This document shows positions 1-8,139 of a stretch of DNA of 64,000 nt, in pieces; positions within the stretch are counted from its first letter, which is position 1, and the number at the start of each line of letters is the position of its first letter. Below the pieces are notes generated by a model, which saw nothing but the letters and a program-made list of their open reading frames with translations, ran no database searches and was not told the DNA's origin. Made by a program: the position numbers and the translations under genes. This DNA is from Edaphosphingomonas laterariae (GTDB taxonomy: Bacteria; Pseudomonadota; Alphaproteobacteria; Sphingomonadales; Sphingomonadaceae), in contig NZ_FZOS01000013.1 of assembly GCF_900188165.1 (NCBI RefSeq), forward strand, positions 29,535 through 93,534. Direction: 5' to 3'.

Positions 1-862
1 CCGGCCGGTTCGCCCCCACCGGCGTCACCTTGCGCTGTTCCAGCGCGGTCAGCAGCTTGGGCTGCAGGTGCAGCGGCAGATTACCCACCTCGTCCAGAAA
101 CAGCGTACCGCCATCGGCCGCCTGCATCCGGCCGACGCGATCGCTGCGCGCGTCGGTGAAGGCGCCTTTGACATGGCCGAACAGTTCGGATTCGAACAGA
201 TTGTCGGCCACCGCGCCCAGATCGACTGACAGCATGACGCCATCGGCGCGGCGCGAGCGGCGGTGAATCTCCCGCGCCACCAATTCCTTGCCGGTGCCAT
301 TCTCGCCCAGAATCAGCACATTGGCGTCGGTCGGCGCGGCGCGTTCGATCAGCGACAGGACATGCGACATGGCCGGCGATTGCCCCAGCAGCGGGGTCTC
401 GCCCCCCGCCGGCGGCGCGGCGATCGCCGCCACCTTGGCCTTTTCCACCCCGGTTTCGCGGCGCGAGGCGCGCAGCTGCGCCGCCGTTCGCACCGTCGCC
501 AGCAACCGTTCGTTCGCCCAGGGCTTGGTCACGAAATCGGTCGCGCCCTGCTTCATCGCGTTGACCGCCACCTGCACGCCGCCATGCGCGGTGATCAGCA
601 CGATCACCGCCTGCGGATCGACCTCCAGCATCCGGCCAAGCCAGCGAAATCCTTCGGCGCCGTCGGTGGCCCCGCGCGCGAAATTCGCGTCGAGCAGGAT
701 CACATCGGGCGCGCGGGTCCGCATCAGCGCCAGCGCCTCGTCGGGCTGCGTCGTGGTCACCACCTCGCCGAACAGCTGGCGCAGCAGGAGGCGTGCGGCG
801 AGGAGGATATCCTCATCGTCGTCGACGACCAGACACAGGTCGAAAGGCTTGTCGCTGGCCAT
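1..862 (-). CDS. Sigma-54-dependent response regulator (NtrC family), C-terminus cut by window edge
   Basis: Translating the minus strand from the ATG at 862 gives 287 codons that run off the window. Residues 1-120 form a receiver domain with an acidic pocket (VVDDDED), a likely phospho-acceptor Asp58 in VILLDAN, and the conserved lysine in FVTKPW. An AAA+ domain follows, with Walker A GENGTGKE, the sigma-54 contact loop as the common variant GAFTDA, and the start of Walker B (LFLDEVG). The rest of the AAA+ domain and the expected Fis-type DNA-binding domain are missing. The protein should activate RNA polymerase-sigma54 when phosphorylated by a partner kinase, which is not in view. It is divergent from an efflux operon that has a perfect -24/-12 promoter, so it is the obvious candidate regulator (inference). 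Confidence 0.93.
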   Translation of the reverse strand, partial: MASDKPFDLCLVVDDDEDILLAARLLLRQLFGEVVTTTQPDEALALMRTRAPDVILLDANFARGATDGAEGFRWLGRMLEVDPQAVIVLITAHGGVQVAVNAMKQGATDFVTKPWANERLLATVRTAAQLRASRRETGVEKAKVAAIAAPPAGGETPLLGQSPAMSHVLSLIERAAPTDANVLILGENGTGKELVAREIHRRSRRADGVMLSVDLGAVADNLFESELFGHVKGAFTDARSDRVGRMQAADGGTLFLDEVGNLPLHLQPKLLTALEQRKVTPVGANRP

Positions 863-898
863 GCTCACTCCCCGATGCGGCCGCCCTTTCTTAAGGGC

Positions 899-914
899 TG
901 TCCGAAAACGGACA
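899..914. promoter_or_regulatory. Palindrome UAS copy 1, TGTCCG-N4-CGGACA
   Basis: The sequence is TGTCCGAAAACGGACA, a perfect 6+6 inverted repeat. It lies 37 bp upstream of the response-regulator ATG and about 170 bp upstream of the -24/-12 promoter of the divergent operon. The same arms recur twice further on. It is a likely enhancer-type site for the neighbouring NtrC-family protein, and its closeness to that gene would also allow autoregulation (inference). Confidence 0.75.
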
Positions 915-990
915 ATCAAATTGCGTGCCAGTCGGTGAGCGACGCAAATCCCGCGATTTCCGGACGTTTTGCGCACGCCCGCCCGCATAT

Positions 991-1006
991 TGTCCGTTCG
1001 CGGACA
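991..1006. promoter_or_regulatory. Palindrome UAS copy 2, TGTCCG-N4-CGGACA
   Basis: The sequence is TGTCCGTTCGCGGACA, with arms identical to copies 1 and 3 and only the four central bases differing. Its centre is 23 bp from copy 3, about two helical turns, so the two dimers could bind side by side. It lies about 80 bp upstream of the -24 element, the usual position for a bacterial enhancer. Confidence 0.8.
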
Positions 1007-1013
1007 GTCGCAA

Positions 1014-1029
1014 TGTCCGAAACCGGACA
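1014..1029. promoter_or_regulatory. Palindrome UAS copy 3, TGTCCG-N4-CGGACA
   Basis: The sequence is TGTCCGAAACCGGACA, the third copy with conserved 6-base arms. It starts 8 bp after copy 2 and ends 53 bp before the -24 element of the sigma-54 promoter. Confidence 0.8.
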
Positions 1030-1082
1030 ACGCCGCTGTAACGATTGCCGGAATATCCGCGATTTTCAGGGTGTAGAGTGAC

Positions 1083-1097
1083 TGGCACGCACCTTGC
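1083..1097 (+). promoter_or_regulatory. Sigma-54 (-24/-12) promoter
   Basis: TGGCACG (1083-1089), a four-base spacer, then TTGC (1094-1097). This matches the consensus TGGCACG-N4-TTGC exactly. Transcription would begin near 1109, 12 bases after the GC of the -12 element. It drives the membrane-fusion / ABC operon and fits the divergent sigma-54 activator gene. Confidence 0.88.
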
Positions 1098-1109
1098 GAC
1101 GGCAGCGGC

Positions 1110-2438
1110 ATGTCTGTCGTCACCCTCAAATCGAACGAACCCAGCGGTCCATCGGGCGCGCCCTCCGGCGGCGGCATGGATCGCGTGGTCGAAAAGAAGC
1201 GGGTTTCGCCGCGCGTGAAGCTCGGCATCGCCGCCGGCGTGGCGCTGAGCGCGCTGACCGGCTTCTGGGTGCTCGCCCCATCGGGGGACAGCCAGACGGT
1301 CGCCGCCGCGCGCCTCTCGATCGGCGAGGTGCGGCAGGGCGTGTTCGACGATTTCCTGCCGCTGCGTGCCCGCGTCACCCCGCTCGTCACCGTCTTTCTC
1401 GACGCGGTCGAAGGCGGCCGGGTGGAAAAGGTGCTGGTCGAAGACGGCGCGACCGTCGCCAAGGGCCAGCTGCTCGCCGTCCTGTCCAACGCCGATCTGC
1501 AACTGTCGGTGCTCGCGCGGCAGACCGAAGTCACCGAACAGCTCAACAATATGCGCAGCCAGGAACTCGCGCTCGAACGCAACCGGCTCGACAATCAGCG
1601 CGCGATCATCGAATCGGATGCCGCCGCCGCCAAGGTCCACCGCCAATATGAGCGCGAAGCCGCGCTCGTCGAAAAGGGCTGGGTGGCGAAGAAGACCTTT
1701 GCCGACACCGCCGAGGATTATCGCTTCCAGCAGCGCCGCGCCGCCGTGCTGCGCACCGCGCAGGCGACGGACGAACGGCTGCAATCGCAACAGCTCGCCC
1801 AGCTGCGCAGATCAGCCGAATCGCTGCAGGCGAGCCTCGGCATCGCCAATGCCAATCTCGATGCGCTCAACCTGCGCGCGCCGGTGGCAGGCCAACTCAC
1901 CGCTTTCTCCATCCAGGTCGGCCAGTCGATGAACCAGGGCGAACGGCTGGGCCAGATCGACAGCCCCGGCCGCAACAAGCTGGTCGCCGGCGTCGACGAA
2001 TATTATCTCGGCCGCGTCGCCCCCGGCCAGCGCGTCGCGCTCGATCATGGCGGCAAGACCTATCGGCTCAAGGTCGCCAAGATCTATCCGCAGGTCCGCG
2101 ACGGCCAGTTCGAGGTCGACCTGCAATTCGTCGGCGCGGAACCGTCGGGCATCCAGCGCGGCCAGACGCTGCAGGCGAAGCTGACGCTGAGCGATCCCAC
2201 GCCCGCACGGATCGTGCCCAACGGCGCTTATTACAACGATACCGGCGGCGCCTGGGTGTTCGTCGTCGCGCCCGACGGCAAGAGCGCCGAAAAGCGCAAT
2301 GTCCGCCTCGGCCGCCGCAATGCCGATTTCATCGAAGTACTCGACGGGCTCGAACCCGGCGAACGCGTCATCACCTCGCCCTATACGGGCCTCGTCGACA
2401 AGGCGCGGCTCGATCTCGACACCTCGGACAAGGACTGA
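1110..2438 (+). CDS. HlyD/MacA-type periplasmic adaptor (membrane fusion protein)
   Basis: 442 residues from this ATG. A single membrane anchor at about residues 33-54 follows a basic cytoplasmic stretch (VEKKRVSPR). The first half of a biotinyl-lipoyl domain (GGRVEKVLVEDGATVAKGQ) is followed by a long alpha-hairpin rich in Gln, Arg and Glu (about 130-240), the second lipoyl half (LRAPVAGQLTAF), and a beta-barrel / membrane-proximal domain. Such proteins bridge an inner-membrane ABC pump to the periplasm or an outer-membrane channel. It is first in an operon with a MacB-type ATPase and an FtsX-type permease. Start choice is uncertain: the sigma-54 promoter would begin transcription at about 1109, so either translation is leaderless or it starts at Met23 (1176). 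Confidence 0.9.
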   Translation: MSVVTLKSNEPSGPSGAPSGGGMDRVVEKKRVSPRVKLGIAAGVALSALTGFWVLAPSGDSQTVAAARLSIGEVRQGVFDDFLPLRARVTPLVTVFLDAVEGGRVEKVLVEDGATVAKGQLLAVLSNADLQLSVLARQTEVTEQLNNMRSQELALERNRLDNQRAIIESDAAAAKVHRQYEREAALVEKGWVAKKTFADTAEDYRFQQRRAAVLRTAQATDERLQSQQLAQLRRSAESLQASLGIANANLDALNLRAPVAGQLTAFSIQVGQSMNQGERLGQIDSPGRNKLVAGVDEYYLGRVAPGQRVALDHGGKTYRLKVAKIYPQVRDGQFEVDLQFVGAEPSGIQRGQTLQAKLTLSDPTPARIVPNGAYYNDTGGAWVFVVAPDGKSAEKRNVRLGRRNADFIEVLDGLEPGERVITSPYTGLVDKARLDLDTSDKD

Positions 2439-2443
2439 AGCCG

Positions 2444-3124
2444 ATGCTGAGCCTGCGCAACCTTTCCCGCACCTATCGCACCGACACCGTCGAAACGACC
2501 GCGCTCGACGCGATCGACCTCGACATTCTCGACGGCGAATTCCTTGCCATCATGGGGCCTTCGGGTTGCGGGAAATCGACCCTGCTCAACATTCTCGGCC
2601 TGCTCGACAGCCCGACCGGCGGTTCCTATCGCTTCCGCGAGCATGAAGTGGCGGGGCTGCCCGAACCCAAGCTCGCCGATATCCGCAAGCGCCATATCGG
2701 CTTCATCTTCCAGAGCTTCAATCTGGTCGACGAGCTGTCGGTCCGCGAAAATGTCGAGCTCGCCTTGCTCTATCACGGCATCCCGGCTGCCGAACGCCGC
2801 AAGCGGGTCGATCAGGTGATGGATCGCGTCGGCATCGCGCATCGCGCCGATCACCGGCCGAGCCAGCTTTCGGGTGGCCAGCAACAGCGCGTCGCGGTCG
2901 CCCGCGCGGTCGTCGGCAAGCCGGCGCTCGTCCTTGCCGACGAACCGACCGGCAATCTCGACACCCAGCATGGCGAAGAGGTGATGCACATGCTGCAGGC
3001 GCTCAATCGCGACGGCACCACCATCGTCATGGTCACCCACTCGCCCGCCCATGCCGATTATGCCAGCCGCGTCGTCAACATGCTCGACGGCCGCGTGCTC
3101 GTCGAACGGCGCCGCGCGGCATGA
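2444..3124 (+). CDS. MacB/LolD-type ABC transporter ATP-binding protein
   Basis: 226 residues, the usual length for a stand-alone MacB/LolD-class ATPase. It has Walker [10 protein letters not shown], a Q-loop in IFQSFNLV, signature LSGGQQQR, Walker [12 protein letters not shown] and a switch His in VTHSPAH. It begins 5 bases after the adaptor gene and overlaps the Rid-like gene by 4 bases (ATGA). It should power the FtsX-type permease encoded two genes later, giving a mechanotransmission-type export machine rather than a classical pump. The substrate cannot be told from sequence. Confidence 0.94.
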   Translation: MLSLRNLSRTYRTDTVETTALDAIDLDILDGEFLAIMGPSGCGKSTLLNILGLLDSPTGGSYRFREHEVAGLPEPKLADIRKRHIGFIFQSFNLVDELSVRENVELALLYHGIPAAERRKRVDQVMDRVGIAHRADHRPSQLSGGQQQRVAVARAVVGKPALVLADEPTGNLDTQHGEEVMHMLQALNRDGTTIVMVTHSPAHADYASRVVNMLDGRVLVERRRAA

Positions 3125-3606
3125 TCCGCTGGCGGCCCGCCTTCGCGCTCCCGATCGCGCTCCTGCCCGTCGCGGCCCAGGCCGGTGCGCGGCAGGATGC
3201 GACGGTGCTGATGGCCACGCATCCCGAAGCCCGCGCCTTTCAGGAACGCTACGGCTTTGCGGATGCCGTTATCGCCGGCGATACCATCTATCTTTCGGGC
3301 ATAGTCGCCGGCGCGGCGCCGGGCGAAAAGGATCTGTCGGCCGCCTATGAACGCGCCTATCGCCAGATCGGCGATGTACTGAAGCGCGCTGGCGCCAGCT
3401 GGGACGATGTTGTCGACATCACCAGCTTCCACACCGATGTGTCGGCCCAGCTCGACGCGATGGCGGCCGTCCAGCGCAAATATATCCGTGCACCCTTTCC
3501 GGCCTGGACGGCGATCGACGTCGATCGCCTCGTCCCCGATGACGGGCTGACCGAAATCAAGATCGTGGCGCGGCGTGCCGCCGCCCCCCAGCAGGGAGAG
3601 CGCTGA
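3121..3606 (+). CDS. Exported Rid (YjgF/UK114) family protein
   Basis: 161 residues. A hydrophobic N-terminal segment ending in AAQAGA looks like a Sec signal peptide, so the protein is probably periplasmic, unlike cytosolic RidA. The Rid fold is recognisable from TIYLSGIVAG, the helix LKRAGASWDDVVDITSFHTD and a C-terminal EIKIVARRA strand. RidA enamine/imine deaminases use an arginine in the PARxxVxV segment; here the aligned segment reads FPAWTAIDV, with Trp in that place. The protein is therefore unlikely to be a standard deaminase and may bind a small ligand. It overlaps the ATPase gene by 4 bases and the permease gene by 1 base, so it is firmly inside the efflux operon. Confidence 0.85.
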   Translation: MIRWRPAFALPIALLPVAAQAGARQDATVLMATHPEARAFQERYGFADAVIAGDTIYLSGIVAGAAPGEKDLSAAYERAYRQIGDVLKRAGASWDDVVDITSFHTDVSAQLDAMAAVQRKYIRAPFPAWTAIDVDRLVPDDGLTEIKIVARRAAAPQQGER

Positions 3607-6110
3607 TGTGGCGCAATTATCTCACCGTCGGCGTGCGTTCGCTGGCGAAGAACCGGGCCTATGCGCTCATCAACATTCTCGGCCTCGCCATCGGCATGGC
3701 GGCCTGCATCCTGATCCTGCTCTTCGTCCGCTACGAATTCACCTATGATCGTTTCCTCGGCAATGCCGAGAACACCTACGAGCTGCAGTCCTTCTACACC
3801 TCGCGCGAGACGGGGCAGCAATTCAACATCCAGATGACCTCCTATGTCGCCGGCACGATGTTGAAGAAGGATTTTCCGCAGGTCGAAAAGTCGGTCTTCG
3901 CGCTCAGTTCGAGCCCCGTCGTGCTGAAGGAGGGGCAGGCCACCGCCGCCAATGACATCCTGATGGTGGATGGGCCCTTCTTCGATATCGTCCAGTTCCC
4001 GTTCGCCGTGGGCAACCCGGCCACGGCGCTGGCGCAAGCAGGCTCGGTCGTCCTCACCGAGGCGGAAGCGGTCAAGCGCTTCGGCACCACCAACATCATC
4101 GGCCAGACGATGACGATGGTCACCCGTGGCCGGACGATGGATTTCCGCGTCACCGGCATCGTCAAGAATCCGCCCAAGAATAGCAGCTTCAACCTGACGA
4201 TCGTCGCCCGCATCGATCCGGTCAGCTTTTTCTCCGAACAGCCCGAATTCATGCGCGAATGGGGCTGGCAATCGGGCTGGGTGTTCGTGCAGCTCAAGCC
4301 CGGCACTGATCCCAAGACGCTGCAGGCGCAGTTCCCGGCCTGGGAAAAGCGCAACATCGCCGACGAGAATGTCGGTGATCTCCGCTACAATGCGGGTGAC
4401 GAGCAGGATTGGCGTCTGGTCAATGTCCGCGACATCCACCTCGGCGAAGCGCAGGGCGCGGCGATGTCGCCGGGCAATGACGAACGCACCGTCTACACCT
4501 TCGCGGTGATCGCGCTGCTCATCCTCGGCATGGCCTGCGTCAACTTCACCAACCTCGCCACCGCGCGCGCCAGCCAGCGCGCCCGCGAAGTCGCGCTGCG
4601 CAAGGTGCTCGGCGCCAATCGCCGCCAGCTGATCGGCCAGTTCGTCGGCGAATCGATCCTCGTCGCGGCGATCGCGATGCTGGTCGCTTTGGCGCTGGCG
4701 GAATTGCTGCTGCCGCTGTTCTCCAACTTCCTCGATGCCCGCCTGCAGCTCCGTTATTTCGGCGCCGATGGCGTGTTGCTGCCGATCGTCGGGCTGGTCA
4801 TTGTCGTCGGCGTGGCCGGCGGCCTCTATCCGGCTTTCGTCCTCTCCCGCTTCCAGCCGGCCCGCGTGCTCAAGGCCAATCGTTCGGCGGCGGACACCGA
4901 AGGCTCGGGGCGGCTGCGCAGCATCCTCGTCGTCGGCCAGTTCGCGGTGTCGATCGGCCTGATCATCTGCACAGCGATCATCTATGCGCAGACCATGTAT
5001 GCGCAGAGCGTCGATCCCGGCTATCGCCGCGACGGCATCCTGCAGGTCGAGGATTTCGGCCGCCGCCAGATCGAAAGCCGGCGGGAAACATTGAAGGATG
5101 AAATTCGCCGCGTCGAAGGCGTCACCCTGGTCGCCGGCACCGGCATGGGCGTGAACACCCGCAACAATAGCAGCCGCGGTTTCCAGATCCCCGGCCGCCG
5201 CGAATTCGTGACCATCGGCACCTATGCCGCCGATCCCGAATGGGTGGACGCGATGGGCATCCGCATGCTCGCCGGCCGCAAGCTCGATCGTAACCGTCCG
5301 GCGGATGATGCCACCGTCCCCTTCCCCGAAGATCCGGTGGCCGAACAGGCGCTCGCCCGGCGCGGCGTCAACGCGGTGGTCAATGCGCTCGCCGCCCGCC
5401 GCCTCGGCTTCGCCACGCCTGCCGATGCGGTGGGCAAGACCGTCCACACCAGCATGGTCGACAGCGAAAAATATGGCCTGACCCCGGTCACCATCGTCGG
5501 CGTGATGGACGATTCGCGCTTCCGGTCGATCCGCACGCCGATCGATCCGATGATGATCACCCGCAACGACAACAATGCCGACGTGCTGGTCGTGCGCTAC
5601 ACTGGCGATCCGCGCGCCGTGCGCGATCGCATCGAACAGGCGTGGAAGAAGATCGTGCCCGATGCCCCGTTCGAAGCGAATTTCAGCGAGGATATCGTAC
5701 GCGAGCTTTACGCCAAGGAAGCGGCCCGCGCCCAGATGTTCGCCGCCTTCGCGGTGCTCGCGGTCGTCGTCGGCTGCCTCGGGCTGTTCGGGCTTGCCAC
5801 CTTCACCGCCGAACGCCGCACCAAGGAAATCGGCATTCGCAAGGTGTTGGGGGCCCGCACGCGCGATATCGTCCGCCTGCTCGTCTGGCAGTTCAGCCGG
5901 CCGGTGCTGATCGCCAACCTTATCGCCTGGCCGGTCGCCTGGTGGGTGATGCGCGATTGGCTCAACAGCTTCGACAGCCGGATCGCGCTGGGGCCGACGC
6001 CCTTCCTGCTCGCCGGTGCGCTGGCGCTGGCGATCGCGGTGGCCACGATCGGCAGCCACGCCTTCCGCGTCGCGCGCGCCAACCCGATCCACGCGCTCCG
6101 CTACGAATAG
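3606..6110 (+). CDS. FtsX/MacB-type ABC transporter permease
   Basis: 834 residues, the duplicated-permease class with two MacB periplasmic core regions. One membrane helix lies at about 21-43 (ALINILGLAIGMAAC). It is followed by a periplasmic domain, then FtsX helices at about 295-440 with the typical ARASQRAREVALRKVLGA segment. A second periplasmic domain follows, then a second FtsX unit near the end with ERRTKEIGIRKVLGA and the closing ANPIHALRYE. It starts on the last base of the Rid-like gene's stop codon (TGATG). With the adaptor and ATPase it forms a tripartite export system. A hairpin follows downstream. Confidence 0.93.
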   Translation: MWRNYLTVGVRSLAKNRAYALINILGLAIGMAACILILLFVRYEFTYDRFLGNAENTYELQSFYTSRETGQQFNIQMTSYVAGTMLKKDFPQVEKSVFALSSSPVVLKEGQATAANDILMVDGPFFDIVQFPFAVGNPATALAQAGSVVLTEAEAVKRFGTTNIIGQTMTMVTRGRTMDFRVTGIVKNPPKNSSFNLTIVARIDPVSFFSEQPEFMREWGWQSGWVFVQLKPGTDPKTLQAQFPAWEKRNIADENVGDLRYNAGDEQDWRLVNVRDIHLGEAQGAAMSPGNDERTVYTFAVIALLILGMACVNFTNLATARASQRAREVALRKVLGANRRQLIGQFVGESILVAAIAMLVALALAELLLPLFSNFLDARLQLRYFGADGVLLPIVGLVIVVGVAGGLYPAFVLSRFQPARVLKANRSAADTEGSGRLRSILVVGQFAVSIGLIICTAIIYAQTMYAQSVDPGYRRDGILQVEDFGRRQIESRRETLKDEIRRVEGVTLVAGTGMGVNTRNNSSRGFQIPGRREFVTIGTYAADPEWVDAMGIRMLAGRKLDRNRPADDATVPFPEDPVAEQALARRGVNAVVNALAARRLGFATPADAVGKTVHTSMVDSEKYGLTPVTIVGVMDDSRFRSIRTPIDPMMITRNDNNADVLVVRYTGDPRAVRDRIEQAWKKIVPDAPFEANFSEDIVRELYAKEAARAQMFAAFAVLAVVVGCLGLFGLATFTAERRTKEIGIRKVLGARTRDIVRLLVWQFSRPVLIANLIAWPVAWWVMRDWLNSFDSRIALGPTPFLLAGALALAIAVATIGSHAFRVARANPIHALRYE

Positions 6111-6132
6111 CCCTTATCTTTCGGAGCGGCGC

Positions 6133-6175
6133 ATCGCCCTGTCCGCCCACCGGCGGGCGGGGCGATCGCGTTTCT
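6133..6175 (+). terminator. Likely Rho-independent terminator of the efflux operon
   Basis: ATCGCCC (6133-6139) pairs with GGGCGAT (6160-6166), enclosing a second stem CCGCC/GGCGG. A short T-rich stretch (TTTCTT) follows at 6171-6176. It sits 23 bases after the permease stop. Confidence 0.55.
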
Positions 6176-6254
6176 TGACCTTGATCGCTTGAAGCGAACC
6201 TGATTCACGATCTCGGCGGACGCGCCTGGCGCCTCCGCCTCGAACGATCAGGTG

Positions 6255-7226
6255 CTAGCGCAGCGTGGCGAGGAACTTCAGCATCAGCGTGGTCACGGCT
6301 TCGGGCTGTTCCATCTGCACCAGATGGCCGGCGCCCGGCAGCATCTCCACCGCACGAACATCGGCATGGTGGAGCTTGATCGCGCCCAGCGGATCCTCGC
6401 CATGGAATCCTTCCAGATCGACGTCATTTTCGGTGCCGATGAAGAAGAAGGGGGCCTGCGTTTTCACCCCTTCATAGGCCCGGCGCTGTTCCCAGCGCAG
6501 GTCCATCGCGCGATACCAGTTGAGCCCGCCGGTGAAGCCCGAGCGGCTATATTCGGACACATAATATTCCATGTCGCATTCGCCCATCCAGTCCCACGGC
6601 AGCGCCGGCGGATTGGGCAGCGCGGTGCGATAGGCGGTGCCGGGCGGGTAATTCCACATATCGAGCAGATGGTGCGATCCGCTCAGGCCCCACAGCACCG
6701 CCGTCAGGAAATCGCGGGGATCCTTGTCGAGCGCCGCATCGGCCAGCCCCGGCTCGTCGACGAAATAATGGATATGCGAAAAATGCTTCGCCGCCATCTC
6801 GGCCGCTTCCTTCAGCGGCGAAAGATCGGGCAGATGCGGCGTGTGCGGGTTCTGCAGGCCGATGATCCCCGCCACCCGTTCGGGATGGCGCACCGCCAGA
6901 TCGTAGATCGCGAACACCCCGAAATCGAGGCCGGCGAACACCGCCTTCTCCTCGCCCAGATGGTCGAGCAGCCCAACCAGATCGCCCACCGTGTGCGTGC
7001 AATCATAAGCGGCGGGGTCGGCCGGCGCATCGGTCTGGCCCATGCCGCGCATGTCGGGCGCGACGACGCGCCATCCAGCCTTGGCGATCGCCGGAATCTG
7101 GTGCCGCCAGCTATACCAGAGGTGGGGAAAGCCATGGGCAAGGATGACCAGCGGCCCTTCCCCCTGTTCCACATAATGCATGTCGATGCCGTTCACGCGC
7201 GCGCGGCGATGCATCCATTCGGCCAT
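6255..7226 (-). CDS. Alpha/beta hydrolase, epoxide-hydrolase-like
   Basis: 323 residues. The HGFP motif supplies the oxyanion hole, and the nucleophile elbow reads GLDFG with Asp in the nucleophile place, as in epoxide hydrolases and haloalkane dehalogenases rather than Ser esterases. A cap domain with several Trp and Tyr follows, then an Asp-containing loop (IGTENDVD) and the catalytic His in GAGHLVQMEQPE. It probably opens epoxides by an Asp-ester intermediate. It stands alone, convergent with the efflux operon. A dehalogenase cannot be excluded, but HGFP plus the tyrosine-rich cap favours an epoxide hydrolase. Confidence 0.88.
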   Translation of the reverse strand: MAEWMHRRARVNGIDMHYVEQGEGPLVILAHGFPHLWYSWRHQIPAIAKAGWRVVAPDMRGMGQTDAPADPAAYDCTHTVGDLVGLLDHLGEEKAVFAGLDFGVFAIYDLAVRHPERVAGIIGLQNPHTPHLPDLSPLKEAAEMAAKHFSHIHYFVDEPGLADAALDKDPRDFLTAVLWGLSGSHHLLDMWNYPPGTAYRTALPNPPALPWDWMGECDMEYYVSEYSRSGFTGGLNWYRAMDLRWEQRRAYEGVKTQAPFFFIGTENDVDLEGFHGEDPLGAIKLHHADVRAVEMLPGAGHLVQMEQPEAVTTLMLKFLATLR

Positions 7227-7381
7227 CGTCTCAATCCCTTTTGCTGAATGGAATCAAGCTATCGCGCCATGCCCCCGCTGTCGCCGGTGGGCCGGGACAG
7301 TATGGCCATGAATCGAAAATTGGGCGCATCGGCGAAATTCTTACAAAAATCGGTTAAACCTGCCTTTGCGGCACCGAAATG

Positions 7382-7397
7382 TTAGCAATTTGTTAAC
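7382..7397 (+). promoter_or_regulatory. Possible CtrA-type site (TTAG-N7-TTAAC)
   Basis: TTAG (7382-7385), seven bases, then TTAAC (7393-7397), one mismatch from the alphaproteobacterial CtrA full site TTAA-N7-TTAAC. It lies 46 bases upstream of the DUF4893 lipoprotein gene in a relatively A/T-rich patch. Short motifs like this occur by chance. Confidence 0.3.
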
Positions 7398-7442
7398 GCT
7401 TCGGGCGCAGGGCTTGGCCTGACGGTCCCGACGGAGCGTATT

Positions 7443-8114
7443 ATGACGTCGAAGAACCCGTTATTGTTGTTGTTCCTGCTGGCGATCGGCTGCACCACGA
7501 CGCCGCCTGCCGAGCCCCCGGCCGCGATCGGCATGGTCGAACCAGCGCCGCCCGTTCCCACCGCATGGCGCGATGTCGCGACGGCCGAGGACGCCGCCGG
7601 GATCGAAACCCTGCCCGCCCGCTGGCAGCAGGTGCTGACTGCGGTGAAGGGCTGGCGCCAGCCGGCGGTCAGCGCCGAAGGGGAGCTGCTCGATCCCCAC
7701 GCCGCGCTGGTTCGCCCGCTGCTGCCGCCCGGCCGCTATCGCTGCCGCACCCTGCGCTTCGAACCCGGTCGCTATGGCGGCTTCCAGTCCTTCCAGCCCT
7801 GGTTCTGCTTCGTCGCGGAGGAAGGCGATCTCACCACGCTCACCAAGGCCACCGGCAGCGATCGGCCGGCCGGCCGGCTGTGGCCGGATGACGATCGCCG
7901 ACTCGTCTTCCTCGGCACCACGGCGCGCGGCACCGACAAGGCGGCGCCGGCTTATGGCGATCGGCGCGCCGCCGATACGGTGGGCGTGCTCGAACGCGTC
8001 GCCGATTTCCAGTGGCGGCTGGTGCTGCTGCGGCAGGATGACGGGCTCGACGTGATCGAACTCGTCCCCGATGTGCCGCCGCCCGCCCCCACGCCGCCCA
8101 AGCTGGCGAGTTGA
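7443..8114 (+). CDS. DUF4893-family lipoprotein
   Basis: 223 residues. A short hydrophobic leader ends in a lipobox (LAIGC, Cys17), so this is probably a lipoprotein. The body matches what I recall of DUF4893: LLPPGRYRCRTLRFEPG, a central FCFVAEEGDL segment, RPAGRLWPDDDRRLVFLG, and a closing GVLERVADFQWRLVLL...DVIEL. The function of this family is unknown. It is monocistronic, with a short A/T-rich leader upstream and the convergent polyamine-binding protein gene 25 bases downstream. Confidence 0.8.
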   Translation: MTSKNPLLLLFLLAIGCTTTPPAEPPAAIGMVEPAPPVPTAWRDVATAEDAAGIETLPARWQQVLTAVKGWRQPAVSAEGELLDPHAALVRPLLPPGRYRCRTLRFEPGRYGGFQSFQPWFCFVAEEGDLTTLTKATGSDRPAGRLWPDDDRRLVFLGTTARGTDKAAPAYGDRRAADTVGVLERVADFQWRLVLLRQDDGLDVIELVPDVPPPAPTPPKLAS

Positions 8115-8139
8115 GCCGAGCGGTGCCCCGTCCGCCGGA

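Noticed and set aside
3357..6092. A 911-codon minus-strand open frame opposite the FtsX-type permease gene
   Set aside because: It is a shadow of the permease codon pattern in high-G+C DNA: His/Asp/Arg/Ala-rich, no recognisable domain, and the opposite strand has an unmistakable permease.
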